DNA of 64,000 nucleotides, from positions 1-64,000 of the forward strand of contig NZ_CP102512.1 of assembly GCF_024612015.1 (NCBI RefSeq). Direction: 5' to 3'. Shown here one piece after another: positions 25,093-33,519 of the stretch. Within the stretch, counting starts at the first letter, position 1; each line of letters begins with the position of its first letter. The notes below the pieces were generated by a model that saw only the letters and a program-made list of their open reading frames with translations, ran no database searches and had not been told where the DNA came from. The position numbers were made by a program, and so were the translations under genes. Origin of the DNA: Streptomyces sp. CA-210063. GTDB taxonomy: Bacteria; Actinomycetota; Actinomycetes; Streptomycetales; Streptomycetaceae.

Positions 25093-25334
25093 TGCTGCTC
25101 CTGCGCGGCGAGTTGCTGCTCGACCAGCGTGTTCAGGGCTCCGACGGTGGCGGCCTTGTTCAGGACGTCGTCGCCGAGGTGTACGCCGAGCCGCTCGGGC
25201 AGCAGTTCGGCGAGCGCGAGGGAGTCGAGGCCGGTGTCGTTGAGGCTGGCGTCCGGGCGCAGGTCGTCCTCGCTGATGCCCAGGTCCTCGACGAGGATCC
25301 GGACCAGCTGAGGGTTCGCCTTGTTCGTGGTCAT
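25089..25334 (-). CDS. Acyl carrier protein
   Basis: 81 aa, the usual size. The phosphopantetheine attachment site is DTGLDSLALAEL, with Ser near residue 39. The sequence is acidic and helical (LVEDLGISEDDLRPD), as expected. It carries the acyl intermediate for the neighbouring FabH-type ketosynthase. Both ends overlap neighbours by ATGA, so its translation is coupled to the ketosynthase and the lyase-hydratase. A freestanding ACP beside a single KSIII points to a dedicated short pathway rather than housekeeping fatty-acid synthesis. Confidence 0.93.
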   Translation of the reverse strand: MTTNKANPQLVRILVEDLGISEDDLRPDASLNDTGLDSLALAELLPERLGVHLGDDVLNKAATVGALNTLVEQQLAAQEQQ

Positions 25335-26338
25335 GTGCGCTCCATGGCGGTGTCGTGGTGCGGGTGAGCGGCCGGTTTGAGGTCGGGCCAGGTGACGGTG
25401 GTGGCGCCCCAGGTCAGTCCGGCGCCGAACGCGGTCAGGCAGACGCGGTGCCCGGGCCGGAGGGTGCCGCCCGCGGACGCCTGGGCCAGGGCGAGTGGGA
25501 TGGAGGCGGCACCGGTGTTGCCGACGTACTCGATGTTCTGCACCCGCCGGTCGGCGTCGATCGTGAGGTGGCGGCCGACAGCGGCGGTGATGCGGGCGTT
25601 GGCCTGGTGGGGGACGATCCGGTCGACGTCCGCGAGGCGCCAGCCCGCGAGCTGGACGGCTTGCCGGGTGACAGCGGACATCCGGTCGACGGCGTGCCGG
25701 AACAGGTTCGGGCCCTGCATCTTCATGTGCCCGCCGTGCGGGACGATGAGGAGGTCGCGGTGTGCGCCGTCGCTGCCGAGGACCATCGGTCCGAGCGCGC
25801 CGGGCTCGGTGGCGGTGCCGGAGCGGAGCACGACGGCGCCGGCGCCGTCGGCGAACAAGGGGCGGGTGGTGCGGTCGTCGGCGGCCGGGAGTTGGGACAT
25901 GCGGTCCGCGCCGACGACCAGGACCGTGCGGGCCGTTTGGGTGGTGATGAGGCCGGCGGCGGCGGCCAGGGCGTACACGAAGCCGGTGCACACGGCGGCG
26001 ACGTCGAAGGCGGCTACACCGGTCAGGCCGAGTCGGGCGGCCACCGACGGGGCGGTGGCCGGCATCAGGTGGTCGGGGGTGGTGGTGGCGAGCACCACGG
26101 CGTGGACGTCGTTGGTGCCGGAGGACTCCAGTGCCTGGGTGGCCGCGGCGACCGCCAGGTCCTCGGTGGACACCCCGGCGTCCGCGATGCGCCGCTCCCG
26201 GATCCCGGTCCGGGTGCGGATCCACTCGTCGGTCGTGTCCAGTTCGGCGCACAGCTCTTCGTTCGGCACCGCGCGGTGCGGGAGGACGGCACCGAGCCCG
26301 CAGATCACGGCGGCCGGGCCCGTCTGGGGGCTGGTCAT
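25331..26338 (-). CDS. FabH-type 3-oxoacyl-ACP synthase III
   Basis: 335 aa. The KSIII triad is complete: Cys in [11 protein letters not shown] (about residue 116), His in VPHQANARI (about 246) and Asn in [11 protein letters not shown] (about 276). The N-terminus has the [15 protein letters not shown] signature. Such enzymes condense an acyl-CoA starter with an extender on ACP, or act as acyltransferases in secondary metabolism. With the ACP just downstream (4-bp overlap) and the aldolase just upstream (4-bp overlap), it probably acts in one coupled pathway. The starter unit cannot be read from sequence. Confidence 0.92.
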   Translation of the reverse strand: MTSPQTGPAAVICGLGAVLPHRAVPNEELCAELDTTDEWIRTRTGIRERRIADAGVSTEDLAVAAATQALESSGTNDVHAVVLATTTPDHLMPATAPSVAARLGLTGVAAFDVAAVCTGFVYALAAAAGLITTQTARTVLVVGADRMSQLPAADDRTTRPLFADGAGAVVLRSGTATEPGALGPMVLGSDGAHRDLLIVPHGGHMKMQGPNLFRHAVDRMSAVTRQAVQLAGWRLADVDRIVPHQANARITAAVGRHLTIDADRRVQNIEYVGNTGAASIPLALAQASAGGTLRPGHRVCLTAFGAGLTWGATTVTWPDLKPAAHPHHDTAMERT

Positions 26339-27375
26339 ACTCCCGCCCGGGTCTTCAGCTGGAGGGCGGTCTCGGCGATCAGGTCTTCCTGTCCGGCGAC
26401 GACACCCCGCTGCCCGAGCGCGAAGAACAAGTCGACCGGATCGACCTGCTCGCGTTCGGCGACCTGAAGGACCGGCTTCTTGAAACCGGAGAACACCCCG
26501 GCCAGTCCGCTGACCAGGCTCACCGAGTCGATGACCGGAGGGGCGGGCATCAGCTGCTCATGGGCGATGTCCGCCGCGTGCAACAGGGACTTGAGGTCGA
26601 TACCGGTGGCGTAGCCGAGACGCTCCAGGACCGCCACGACGACTTCCAGCTGGGTGTTGCCGGCACCGGCTCCGAAGCCGCGCGCGCAGCCGTCAATGAC
26701 GGTGGCGCCTGCGGTGACCGCGGCAACCGAGTTGGCGACGGCCATGCCGAGGTTGTTGTGCCCGTGGAAGATGACGGGCACGTCGACCGCCGCGGCGATC
26801 GCGCTGATCCGCTGGGTCACGTCGGCCGGGAGGTAGTGGCCGGCGGAGTCCATAATGCCGATCGCCTGCGCTCCCCACCCGGCCATCAGGGCGCACTGCT
26901 CGGCGAGTTGGGCGGGGCTGGTCATGTGGCTCATGAGCAGCACGGCTTGCGCTTCCACGCCCATGTCCCGCAGCTCGACCAGGTGCCGTTCGGTGATATC
27001 GGCCTCGGTGCAGTGCGCGCCGATCCGGGCGACGTCCGCGCCGCGCGCGACCGCGTTGCGCAGGTCTTCGGAGGTTCCCCAGCCCGGGACCATGAAGACG
27101 CCCATCTTGCTGTGGGTGAGGGCGTCGCGGACGGTGCTGAGCATCTCGTCGTCGCTGAGGCGGGCCCGGCCGATTTGGAGCGACGACGCCCCTAAGCCGT
27201 TGCCGTGGCCGACCTCCACCACGGGGACGCCGGCCACGTCGGCGGCCGCCGCGTAGGCGCGTAACTGCGCGGCGTCGAGCTGGTGGCGTACGGCGTGGTG
27301 GCCGTCGCGCAGGGTCGGGTCGTAGATCAGGACCTGGGGAGTGTTGTTGTCGGTCGTGGATGTCATGTCGTTCAC
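26335..27375 (-). CDS. 4-hydroxy-2-oxovalerate aldolase (DmpG family)
   Basis: 346 aa TIM-barrel aldolase of the HMGL/DmpG group. Motifs: [10 protein letters not shown] near residue 19 (metal-binding Asp), the EVGHGNGL segment near 54, [11 protein letters not shown] near 173, and the HGHNNLGMA metal-binding His pair near 204. DmpG enzymes cleave 4-hydroxy-2-oxoacids to pyruvate and an aldehyde, or run in reverse, and normally channel the aldehyde to a partner dehydrogenase (DmpF). The partner encoded just upstream is truncated, so the enzyme may work alone or in the condensing direction. It is translationally coupled (ATGA) to both neighbours. Confidence 0.92.
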   Translation of the reverse strand: MNDMTSTTDNNTPQVLIYDPTLRDGHHAVRHQLDAAQLRAYAAAADVAGVPVVEVGHGNGLGASSLQIGRARLSDDEMLSTVRDALTHSKMGVFMVPGWGTSEDLRNAVARGADVARIGAHCTEADITERHLVELRDMGVEAQAVLLMSHMTSPAQLAEQCALMAGWGAQAIGIMDSAGHYLPADVTQRISAIAAAVDVPVIFHGHNNLGMAVANSVAAVTAGATVIDGCARGFGAGAGNTQLEVVVAVLERLGYATGIDLKSLLHAADIAHEQLMPAPPVIDSVSLVSGLAGVFSGFKKPVLQVAEREQVDPVDLFFALGQRGVVAGQEDLIAETALQLKTRAGV

Positions 27376-27791
27376 CGGGCTTTCGCGGTGGCGCGCTGCT
27401 CCGCCAGGAGCACGGCGGCGGCGTTGATGATGTGGAGGTTTCCTGCGTGGCGGGGAAGCCGTGCGCCCTGTGCCGTCACCTCGGCGGCGACCGTTGTCTT
27501 TTCGTCGGTGACGGTGCAGGAGGTGATCTCGAATCCCGGGACGGATGTCTGCACCATCGTCGCCGCGGTCTGGACGGCCGCGTGGACGCGTGATGGGTCC
27601 ATGCCGGATGCCAGGACCGTCATCGCGACCCGGAACGGTGGCGGCGGGGTGGCCGGGCTGATGTTGACGAGGACTTTCGCGGTCTCGGCGCCGGTGAACG
27701 CGGCGATGGCGTTCTCGGTGGTGTCGATGTACTCGTCCAGGTTCAGGCGGGTCGCGCGTCCTGCGGTGGGGCTGGCCACGGTAATGACCAA
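27372..27791 (-). pseudogene. Acylating acetaldehyde dehydrogenase (DmpF-like), C-terminal fragment
   Basis: 139 aa that match only the C-terminal half of DmpF-type dehydrogenases ([17 protein letters not shown], then [25 protein letters not shown]). The NAD-binding N-terminal domain and the catalytic Cys are missing; full proteins are about 300 aa. The fragment still overlaps the aldolase start by 4 bp, so the original dmpF-dmpG coupling survives. The 5' part was lost to a deletion that fuses the region to an unrelated upstream frame. Confidence 0.7.
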
Positions 27792-28072
27792 CTCGGTGTT
27801 GTGGAGTTGTCGGTGACCTGCAGGCCGCCTGCCGCGAAGAGGTTGTCGGAGGTCAGGAGTCCGTGAAGGAACGAGTCACGTGAGGCGGCCGGCAGAGGCG
27901 GGCGATCGCCGTCCGGGTCGATGTCATTGCAGCTGGCGATGCGCATCATCGCCGTCCCGACCTCAGCGGGTGAGAGCTCACCGCTGAGAGGCAGGAAGCC
28001 GAACGACTTGATCTCGGCGACAGGCCAGAGGTCGAAGCCGTCAGGTGCGTATATCTCCAGGACGGGCTGCAT
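27743..28072 (-). CDS. Hypothetical protein, probably a deletion-fused remnant
   Basis: About 109 aa from the ATG at 28070-28072. The first 85 residues look like real protein ([20 protein letters not shown], then [18 protein letters not shown]). The Pro/Trp-rich end reads through the dehydrogenase fragment in the wrong frame. I do not recognise the family. It is probably the 5' part of a gene whose 3' end was removed together with the 5' half of dmpF. Confidence 0.35.
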   Translation of the reverse strand: MQPVLEIYAPDGFDLWPVAEIKSFGFLPLSGELSPAEVGTAMMRIASCNDIDPDGDRPPLPAASRDSFLHGLLTSDNLFAAGGLQVTDNSTTPSWSLPWPAPPQDARPA

Positions 28073-28253
28073 CACGATCACCCAGCGAAGTGTTCCGCAT
28101 CCCGCGCCCCTACCGCCTTCCTATTCGCCGAGCACCTTCGTCTCGGCCACGGGAGCTGAGCACCTTCGCTTGTACCGTCCTGAACAGATGCGGGTGCACG
28201 CCGACACGGGCGGTTGAACCGGCGTCGACACCCAACGCGACCCTCGCCCAGGT

Positions 28254-28340
28254 GGGGCCAATCAACTCGTTCACGAAGAGCACCCAAGATCGATAATCAG
28301 GGCCAACGGACTCGTTCCCGTGGGGCCAATCGACTCGTTC
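28254..28340 (+). repeat. Three 19-bp direct repeats upstream of biosynthetic operon
   Basis: Copies of a GGGGCCAATCGACTCGTTC-like sequence lie at 28254-28272, 28299-28317 and 28322-28340, differing at two to four positions. They sit in the 433-bp gap between two minus-strand transcription units, where no gene is evident. The arrangement suits an iterated regulator-binding site; this is inferred. Confidence 0.5.
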
Positions 28341-28505
28341 GAAGCCAGGTATCGGTGCGCATCTCCCTGGAGCCTTGTTTGGTAACCAGCGTGGTCGTGA
28401 CCGACGTCGTGCCGGCCGCACGCCAGACCCCGCAGGCCCTGCCGCGTACAGCGCTTCTCCGGTACACGGGGCAGACAGCGGCGCATGGCCAGTCCTAGTT
28501 TTCCG

Positions 28506-30170
28506 TTACTCCGCTTGCGGTAGGCGCAGCACCAGCGTGTCCTGCGTGTAGTGCAGGTCCGCTGCTGTTCGTCGTCGGCTACTCCAAGGGTCTGGCAGGA
28601 GCCGGAAGAGGTACTCGTCGAACCCGTCTTTGCTGAGCGCATCGGCGATCAGTGTGACCTCATGCTCGCTGCGGTCGCGGTGCACGGTTTCGAGCACCCA
28701 TCCAGCGTCCACGCTGTTGAGGGCTTCCACGACGGGTGCAATCGTCTGAGCCGGTCGCTCGCGGCCCACTGCGGACAACAACTGGTAGGCATCCGCTTCC
28801 TGGGCTGCGGCACGCAGCGTGTCCGCCATGGTGACGATGTCGTGGGGAGAGCGGGTCCGTCCGGCCGTGCTGAGCAGTTGGAAGGCGTAGCTGGCGCCGG
28901 CCATTCTGCGCAGCCCGGCGGTCAGAGCGGCCACGTGGTCGGCGGTTCCGTGTTCTCCGGCGACGTCGAGTAGATCGAAGGCCATCTCATAGTCGTCGTC
29001 CGACTGCAGAAGGACGCGCAGGGAGCCGAGGAAGATCTCGGAGTCTTCCGTGGCCATCATCTGAAAGCTGGCCGGGATTTGCCTGACCTTGCGGAACATC
29101 TGGAGTACTTCCTGCGTCAGTTGTTCGGCGGTCTTCCCGTCCTTGGTGTCAGGGGTACTGGCTTCGCTCGGTTCAGGCTGGAGCGGCACGGTGAGCATGC
29201 CGGTGGCAGGGTTGTCCGGCAGGTTGTCCGCGTGCAGGTCCTGCGCCAGGCGTTCGAGGCGCTCGGCCCCGTCGTCCAGGTGCCGGGCTGCCTTGGCCAG
29301 CGCTTCGTCGATGTCGTCCGCGTCCGCGTCGGCGCTCTCCCGGCTCGTGGAGCGGGGGGTGAGGATGGTCTCGAAGGGGGAGTTGTCCGTTTGTCCGTTC
29401 TGGTGCCGCAGTCGTTCGAGTTCCTCGGTGAGGGCGCGGACCTGTTGTGCGGCCTGTTCGGCCAGGCGGTCGGCCCTGTTCCGCTCGGACCGGGCGCGCT
29501 CCAGTTCAGCCTCGGCCTTCTTGCGCTGGATCTCGCTGCGGGCGAGGCGTTCGCGGACCTTCTCCAGCAGGTCTGGCCGGCGCTCGTGGCGGCGCAACCG
29601 GTCGCGTTCGGCGGTCAAGGACGCAGTGTCACGGTGGAGTTTGTCCACCATGGTCAGCAGCACCACCACCATCCGGTTGGCGTTGCCCCGTTCGCGTTCC
29701 AGGTCGGCGGCCCGTTCCCAGGCCCGAAGCAGCCTGTCGTGCACGTCCAGGGTCTGTCGCTGGACCTGCACCAGTTCCTCGACGAGTTCCGCACGGCCAT
29801 TCGGTTCGGCCGGGTGAGGGGATAACGGGTCGGTGCCGGGCCCGGGACGAAGGACGCCTTGGCCGGCCATGAGAGCGCTGGCCTCCTTCAGCCAGCGTTC
29901 CCGCTCGGTGGCGTCGCGGGAGCACACGTCCGCGACCGCCTGGACGAAGTCCTCTGTGAGGTTCACTCCGGCCAGTCGCTCGGCGGCCGTTGTCCGCCTG
30001 GGGACTCGGCCGTGGCGGAAATGCTCGGCGGTCAGCTGAGCCCGGAGGCCGTCGATCGTCATGCCTGCAGCATCCATCCAACTTCGCAGCAGTAGTGCTG
30101 TCTGGTTGGCCTGCGCGGTGGCGCCCTTCAACGGCCCCCAGGGCCGGGTGCGTCGGCTTCGGTCAGCCAA
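28506..30170 (-). CDS. Large coiled-coil protein with helical-repeat C-terminus, unknown function
   Basis: 554 aa. The N-terminal ~110 residues resemble the small helix-turn-helix domains of Streptomyces signalling proteins (LLRSWMDAAGMTIDGLRAQL). Residues about 120-260 form a long charged coiled coil (LVEELVQVQRQTLDVHDRLL, then ERLARSEIQRKKAEAELERA). The C-terminal ~190 residues are regularly spaced helical pairs (AFDLLDVAGEHG, AFQLLSTAGRTR, AYQLLSAVGRER) resembling TPR/HEAT-like repeats. No catalytic motif is visible. It is probably a regulatory or scaffold protein. Confidence 0.78.
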   Translation of the reverse strand: MADRSRRTRPWGPLKGATAQANQTALLLRSWMDAAGMTIDGLRAQLTAEHFRHGRVPRRTTAAERLAGVNLTEDFVQAVADVCSRDATERERWLKEASALMAGQGVLRPGPGTDPLSPHPAEPNGRAELVEELVQVQRQTLDVHDRLLRAWERAADLERERGNANRMVVVLLTMVDKLHRDTASLTAERDRLRRHERRPDLLEKVRERLARSEIQRKKAEAELERARSERNRADRLAEQAAQQVRALTEELERLRHQNGQTDNSPFETILTPRSTSRESADADADDIDEALAKAARHLDDGAERLERLAQDLHADNLPDNPATGMLTVPLQPEPSEASTPDTKDGKTAEQLTQEVLQMFRKVRQIPASFQMMATEDSEIFLGSLRVLLQSDDDYEMAFDLLDVAGEHGTADHVAALTAGLRRMAGASYAFQLLSTAGRTRSPHDIVTMADTLRAAAQEADAYQLLSAVGRERPAQTIAPVVEALNSVDAGWVLETVHRDRSEHEVTLIADALSKDGFDEYLFRLLPDPWSSRRRTAADLHYTQDTLVLRLPQAE

Positions 30171-30349
30171 CTTGCTGCTCCCCTACTCGTCACGGACAAC
30201 CGAACCCCGTCCGGTCTTGTCCTGGCGTGGGGCCGGACAAGTCGACGCGCTCCGGGCGGACGTCGCACCGTGGTTCCCACACCCAGTGCCGCGACGGAAC
30301 ACCGCGGCCCGGGCCTGCCATTCGTACGCACGTTCTGGAGACCTTACCG

Positions 30350-30526
30350 ATGCCCGATCTTCTTCAGCACGCCGTTCGCATGATGCTGAACGGACTCCTG
30401 ACCGAACTGCCCGCCCAGTTGCTCACCGCTGCGGTTGCGGCGGCTGTGGCGGCCTGGTGGCGCGCCCACCGGCAACGCCGGGTGACACCGCCCGCCCGGG
30501 AGGTGCCTCCCGCCACCGACCAGTGA
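30350..30526 (+). CDS. Small single-span membrane protein
   Basis: 58 aa from the ATG at 30350 with a weak GGAG element upstream. One clear hydrophobic helix (LLTAAVAAAVAAWW) is followed by a basic HRQRRV stretch and a Pro-rich tail. Short proteins of this layout are common in Streptomyces, but I cannot assign a role. It diverges from the coiled-coil gene. Confidence 0.4.
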   Translation: MPDLLQHAVRMMLNGLLTELPAQLLTAAVAAAVAAWWRAHRQRRVTPPAREVPPATDQ

Positions 30527-30742
30527 GGGCACGCGGCTCGGCCGCGCGGGCTTCAGGCTCTTACGCAAGCGGGTACTACTCGCCTGAGCTGGCTGGCCGA
30601 GTTCCGGCTACTTCAGCAGCTGGAAGCAGGGCTGCTGAGCCCATGCCCTGAGGAACTCCGCCGAACCGTACGCAGTGGGCCATGGATCGGTCACCACGGC
30701 GATAACGCCGGGGAGGCCGGCCACGACGGGCACCTGGTCCTG

Positions 30743-31638
30743 CCTTACTGATCGTTTCAGAATGAGTTCAGCTGTGGGTCTTGCGCTCCATGATCTTGGT
30801 CGGCAGGGTGTCCGGGGTGCGTGCTGATCTTGTTCCGGATGACCTGTGGGAGCGGGTGGCCCCGCTTCTGCCGCCCGAGACCGCACGGCGCCATCGCTAC
30901 CCGGGTCGCCTGCGTGTTCCCGACCGGGCCGCCCTCGCGGGCGTCATGTACGTGTTGCGGACCGGTGTCGCCTGGCGTGATGTCCCTGCCGAGACCGTGG
31001 GCTGCTCCGGGGTGACGGCATGGCGCCGGCTGCGAGACTGGACCGAGGCCGGTGTCTGGCCGTGCCTGCACGCCGCCCTACTCACCGAACTACGCCGCGC
31101 TGGCCTTCTCGGCTTGGACGACTGCGCCGTGGACGGGTCGCATGTCCGGGCCCTGAAAGGGGGGATCACGTCGGCCCCTCGCCCGTCGACCGCGCCCGTC
31201 CCGGCTCCAAACACCATCTAATCGTCGACCGCCACGGCACCCCGCTCGCCGTCACGCTCACCGGCGGGAACCGACATGGCGTCACCCAGTTGCTGCCGCT
31301 GCTGGACGCCGTCCCAGCGATTCGGGGCCTACGAGGACGCCCCCGCCGCAAGCCCCGACGCCTGTACGCCGACCGGGGCTACGACTTCGACAAGTACCGC
31401 CGTCTGCTGTGGAAGCGCGGCATCAAGCCGGTGATCGCCCGACGCGGCGTCGCGCACGGCTCCGGACTGGGCAAGGTGCGCTGGGTGGTCGAGCCCGCCT
31501 TCGCCTGGCTGCACCAGTTCAAGCGGCTCCGCATCCGCTACGAACGACGCGCAGATCTCCACCAGGGCCTGCTCGAACTGGCCTGCTGCCTCATATGTCT
31601 TCGCCGCCTCCGAACTTCATTCTGAAAGATCAGTAAGG
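30743..31638 (+). mobile_element. IS5-family (IS427-like) insertion sequence
   Basis: Near-perfect inverted repeats of about 22 bp lie at 30743-30765 and 31617-31638 (reading CTTACTGATC-TTTCAGAATGA inward). They flank a two-frame transposase. The total of about 0.9 kb is typical of this group. A related solitary end lies at 32181-32201. Confidence 0.88.
30790..31625 (+). CDS. IS5-family transposase made by -1 frameshifting
   Basis: Frame 1 encodes the DUF4096 DNA-binding domain (LWERVAPLLPP, then YVLRTGVAWRDVPAE) and the first Asp (LDDCAVDGSHVRALKGG). Frame 2 continues with GSKHHLIVDRHGTPL, ADRGYDFDKYRRLL and WVVEPAFAWLHQFKRL, ending at 31625. The switch occurs at A3G6 (31156-31164), which is a slippery heptamer-like site. 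A -1 slip joins KGG to DHVGPSPVD, exactly what this IS group uses to make its full transposase. It is intact as far as seen. Confidence 0.87.
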
Positions 31639-31703
31639 GGCGGCGACGCACCGGAGTCGGTAGGAGGGTGGCGAAGTCGGGTTCCTGCCCTTCCGAGCTG
31701 AAC

Positions 31704-32036
31704 TCAGGTGAGGTCGAAGGTGACGCTCACCGAGCCGTCCCAGTCCGGTGCCTCCATAAGCGTGAGGGTTCCATCCTCGGCCTCGACGACTCGCACCGTG
31801 ATCCCGCCGCGGTCCTCACCGGGAAACGCAATGGAGAAGTGGGGGTCCATCTCCATGAGGAAGTCCCAGCCCTCGCGTTGGGTCGTGTCAAGGGCGCTGG
31901 CATGCCGCCCGGTTGCCTGCCACTTGCCGACCGCGTCGACAGTGACGGTGATGTCGATGTCGATGTCGTACATCTCAAGGCAAGTCGAGTGATTGGCCCA
32001 CCATTCGAGGCGGCCCTGACCCACGAATCGATCCAT
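31704..32036 (-). CDS. Small acidic hypothetical protein
   Basis: About 110 aa from the ATG at 32034-32036; the open frame extends upstream but becomes Arg-rich and implausible. Acidic, beta-rich sequence (YDIDIDITVTVDAVGKW, then ITVRVVEAEDGTLTLMEAP) with no family I recognise. Size and acidity recall immunity proteins, but no toxin is adjacent. It lies between an IS5 element and a solitary IS end. Confidence 0.5.
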   Translation of the reverse strand: MDRFVGQGRLEWWANHSTCLEMYDIDIDITVTVDAVGKWQATGRHASALDTTQREGWDFLMEMDPHFSIAFPGEDRGGITVRVVEAEDGTLTLMEAPDWDGSVSVTFDLT

Positions 32037-32180
32037 GAGCACACTATGCACAGTGGCTAGGCCGACCGGATGAGCCTGCACGGCTGCCGGCCGTCGTGGG
32101 TCAGGCCGTGAGACAGAACTGCATGGGGCAGACCGGACAGGCCCTCGCCTCATCCGGCGGCGCCCCATACGCTCGCGACC

Positions 32181-32201
32181 TCATTCTGAAACCATCAGTA
32201 G
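32181..32201. repeat. Solitary IS end related to the IS5 element at 30.7 kb
   Basis: TCATTCTGAAACCATCAGTAG closely matches the right inverted repeat of the intact IS (TCATTCTGAAAGATCAGTAA). No transposase or partner repeat is near it, so it is a relic of a deleted copy. The rest of 32037-32627 has no convincing gene. Confidence 0.5.
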
Positions 32202-32417
32202 CGCGCGAAGGGCGCCCGCGGAGGGAACTCGCACCTGGTCGGTGCCCGGCAAGGTCGACGCCCTCGATGGCGTCAGCCGCTGCGGTACGGAGCAGCCCAG
32301 CGCCGCGTGGGACTACCTCGCCTCGGTAGTCCCCTGAGCCGGTCCCCGCCCCGTCTCCCGGCCCTCTCCGCCGCGTTGGGTACGTCCTGCTTGCTTTGTG
32401 GGCTCACCCCGACCTAA

Positions 32418-32436
32418 TATCGTCATCGTGACGATA
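32418..32436. promoter_or_regulatory. Palindromic operator-like site
   Basis: TATCGTCA-TCG-TGACGATA is a perfect 8-bp inverted repeat with a 3-bp centre, typical in size of a GntR/TetR-type operator. It lies about 190 bp upstream of the 2OG oxygenase gene. The cognate regulator is not in the window. Confidence 0.45.
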
Positions 32437-32627
32437 ATCGCCCAGTGGTCCCCGCTCCCTGCAGGCATTGACTCCAGGGGCTTCGAGTCCCTCCACGGAC
32501 TCGAAGCGCACAAGTACGTGGCCCGCGGTCCCGCCGTCCACCTCAATGCGCTGCCCGCGGCCGTTCCGGGCTGTGGGGCCCACGGCCACGTTGGGATCGA
32601 CGACGGCCTCAGCACGGAGAAGTGATC

Positions 32628-33371
32628 ATGTTCGAAATGCCGGTAAATCCCTTTGAGCTCTCCGAAGAAGCGCTGAGCCGAATATCTGCCGATGACTCAT
32701 GGACCCCGATCGAATCGGAGATCCCAAAGGCCAACGCCAAGGTGATTCGCCATTTCCTCACTCCGGCCGAAGTGGAGGCATTCGCGACCGAACTGGCCGC
32801 CCAGTGCTTTGCCCCGGTGGGCCGAGACGGCATTGCCGCCAACTATGCAGAGGGAGATCCGGTCGCTCATCTCCGCGCCACGGCCGAATCCACATCCCTG
32901 GCGGCAGAATTCTACCGCAGGCTGCGGACGCTTCTATCGCTTGAAGTGGGATCGGACGATCCGACGGATTCGGATGGAAGGCCCTGGAGGCCGGCGGCCG
33001 TCAATCCGCGTATGCGCTTCATCACGTACGAACACGGCGGATTCATTGTCCCGCACTACGATTCGCCCTATTTCGCCCCCGACGGAAGACGCACTCTCCT
33101 GACGGTCGTCGTCTACCTGTCGTATGAGGCCGTGGGCGGAGAAACGCGGTTCATCGCCGATAAGCAGAACGATCTTCCCTTTGCGCAACGTGACTTCTCT
33201 GACTGGCCGCGGCTCGCGAAGCCTGAGGAAATATTGAGTGCCCACCGCCCCGAACCGGGCGATGCGCTCCTCTTCTGGCATCGGACGCTTCACGACTCGG
33301 CCCCGCTTCTTGAGGGTACGAAGACAATACTCAGAACCGACGTGCTCTACGAGCCCGTAGATGTGCCTTGA
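32628..33371 (+). CDS. 2-oxoglutarate/Fe(II)-dependent oxygenase
   Basis: About 247 aa. The C-terminal half has the prolyl-4-hydroxylase-like fold: His-x-Asp in VPHYDSPYF (about residues 144-146), distal His in FWHRTLHDSAP and the 2OG-binding Arg in KTILRTDVLYEP. It probably hydroxylates a protein or small molecule. The ATG at 32628 is preferred, with GGAGAAG upstream; an in-frame GTG at 32622 is possible. AT content is somewhat higher than in neighbouring genes, with more A-ending codons, which suggests separate acquisition. The next gene starts 149 bp later on the same strand. Confidence 0.85.
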   Translation: MFEMPVNPFELSEEALSRISADDSWTPIESEIPKANAKVIRHFLTPAEVEAFATELAAQCFAPVGRDGIAANYAEGDPVAHLRATAESTSLAAEFYRRLRTLLSLEVGSDDPTDSDGRPWRPAAVNPRMRFITYEHGGFIVPHYDSPYFAPDGRRTLLTVVVYLSYEAVGGETRFIADKQNDLPFAQRDFSDWPRLAKPEEILSAHRPEPGDALLFWHRTLHDSAPLLEGTKTILRTDVLYEPVDVP

Positions 33372-33519
33372 GCAGCGGCAAGGCCACCGTCGCGTTGTCC
33401 CTCACCCCGGAGACCGACGTCCGGCACGCCGTGATCGCCCACCTCCGGGCCGGGCGGCATCGGGCCCTGCCCGCGGCCGGGCATCGAATCCACTCGCACC
33501 GAACGGCAGGGAGAGCAGC

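Noticed and set aside
32404-32589. 61-codon minus-strand frame near the 32.4-kb palindrome
   Set aside because: No ribosome-binding site or homology; it spans the palindrome and is more likely intergenic.
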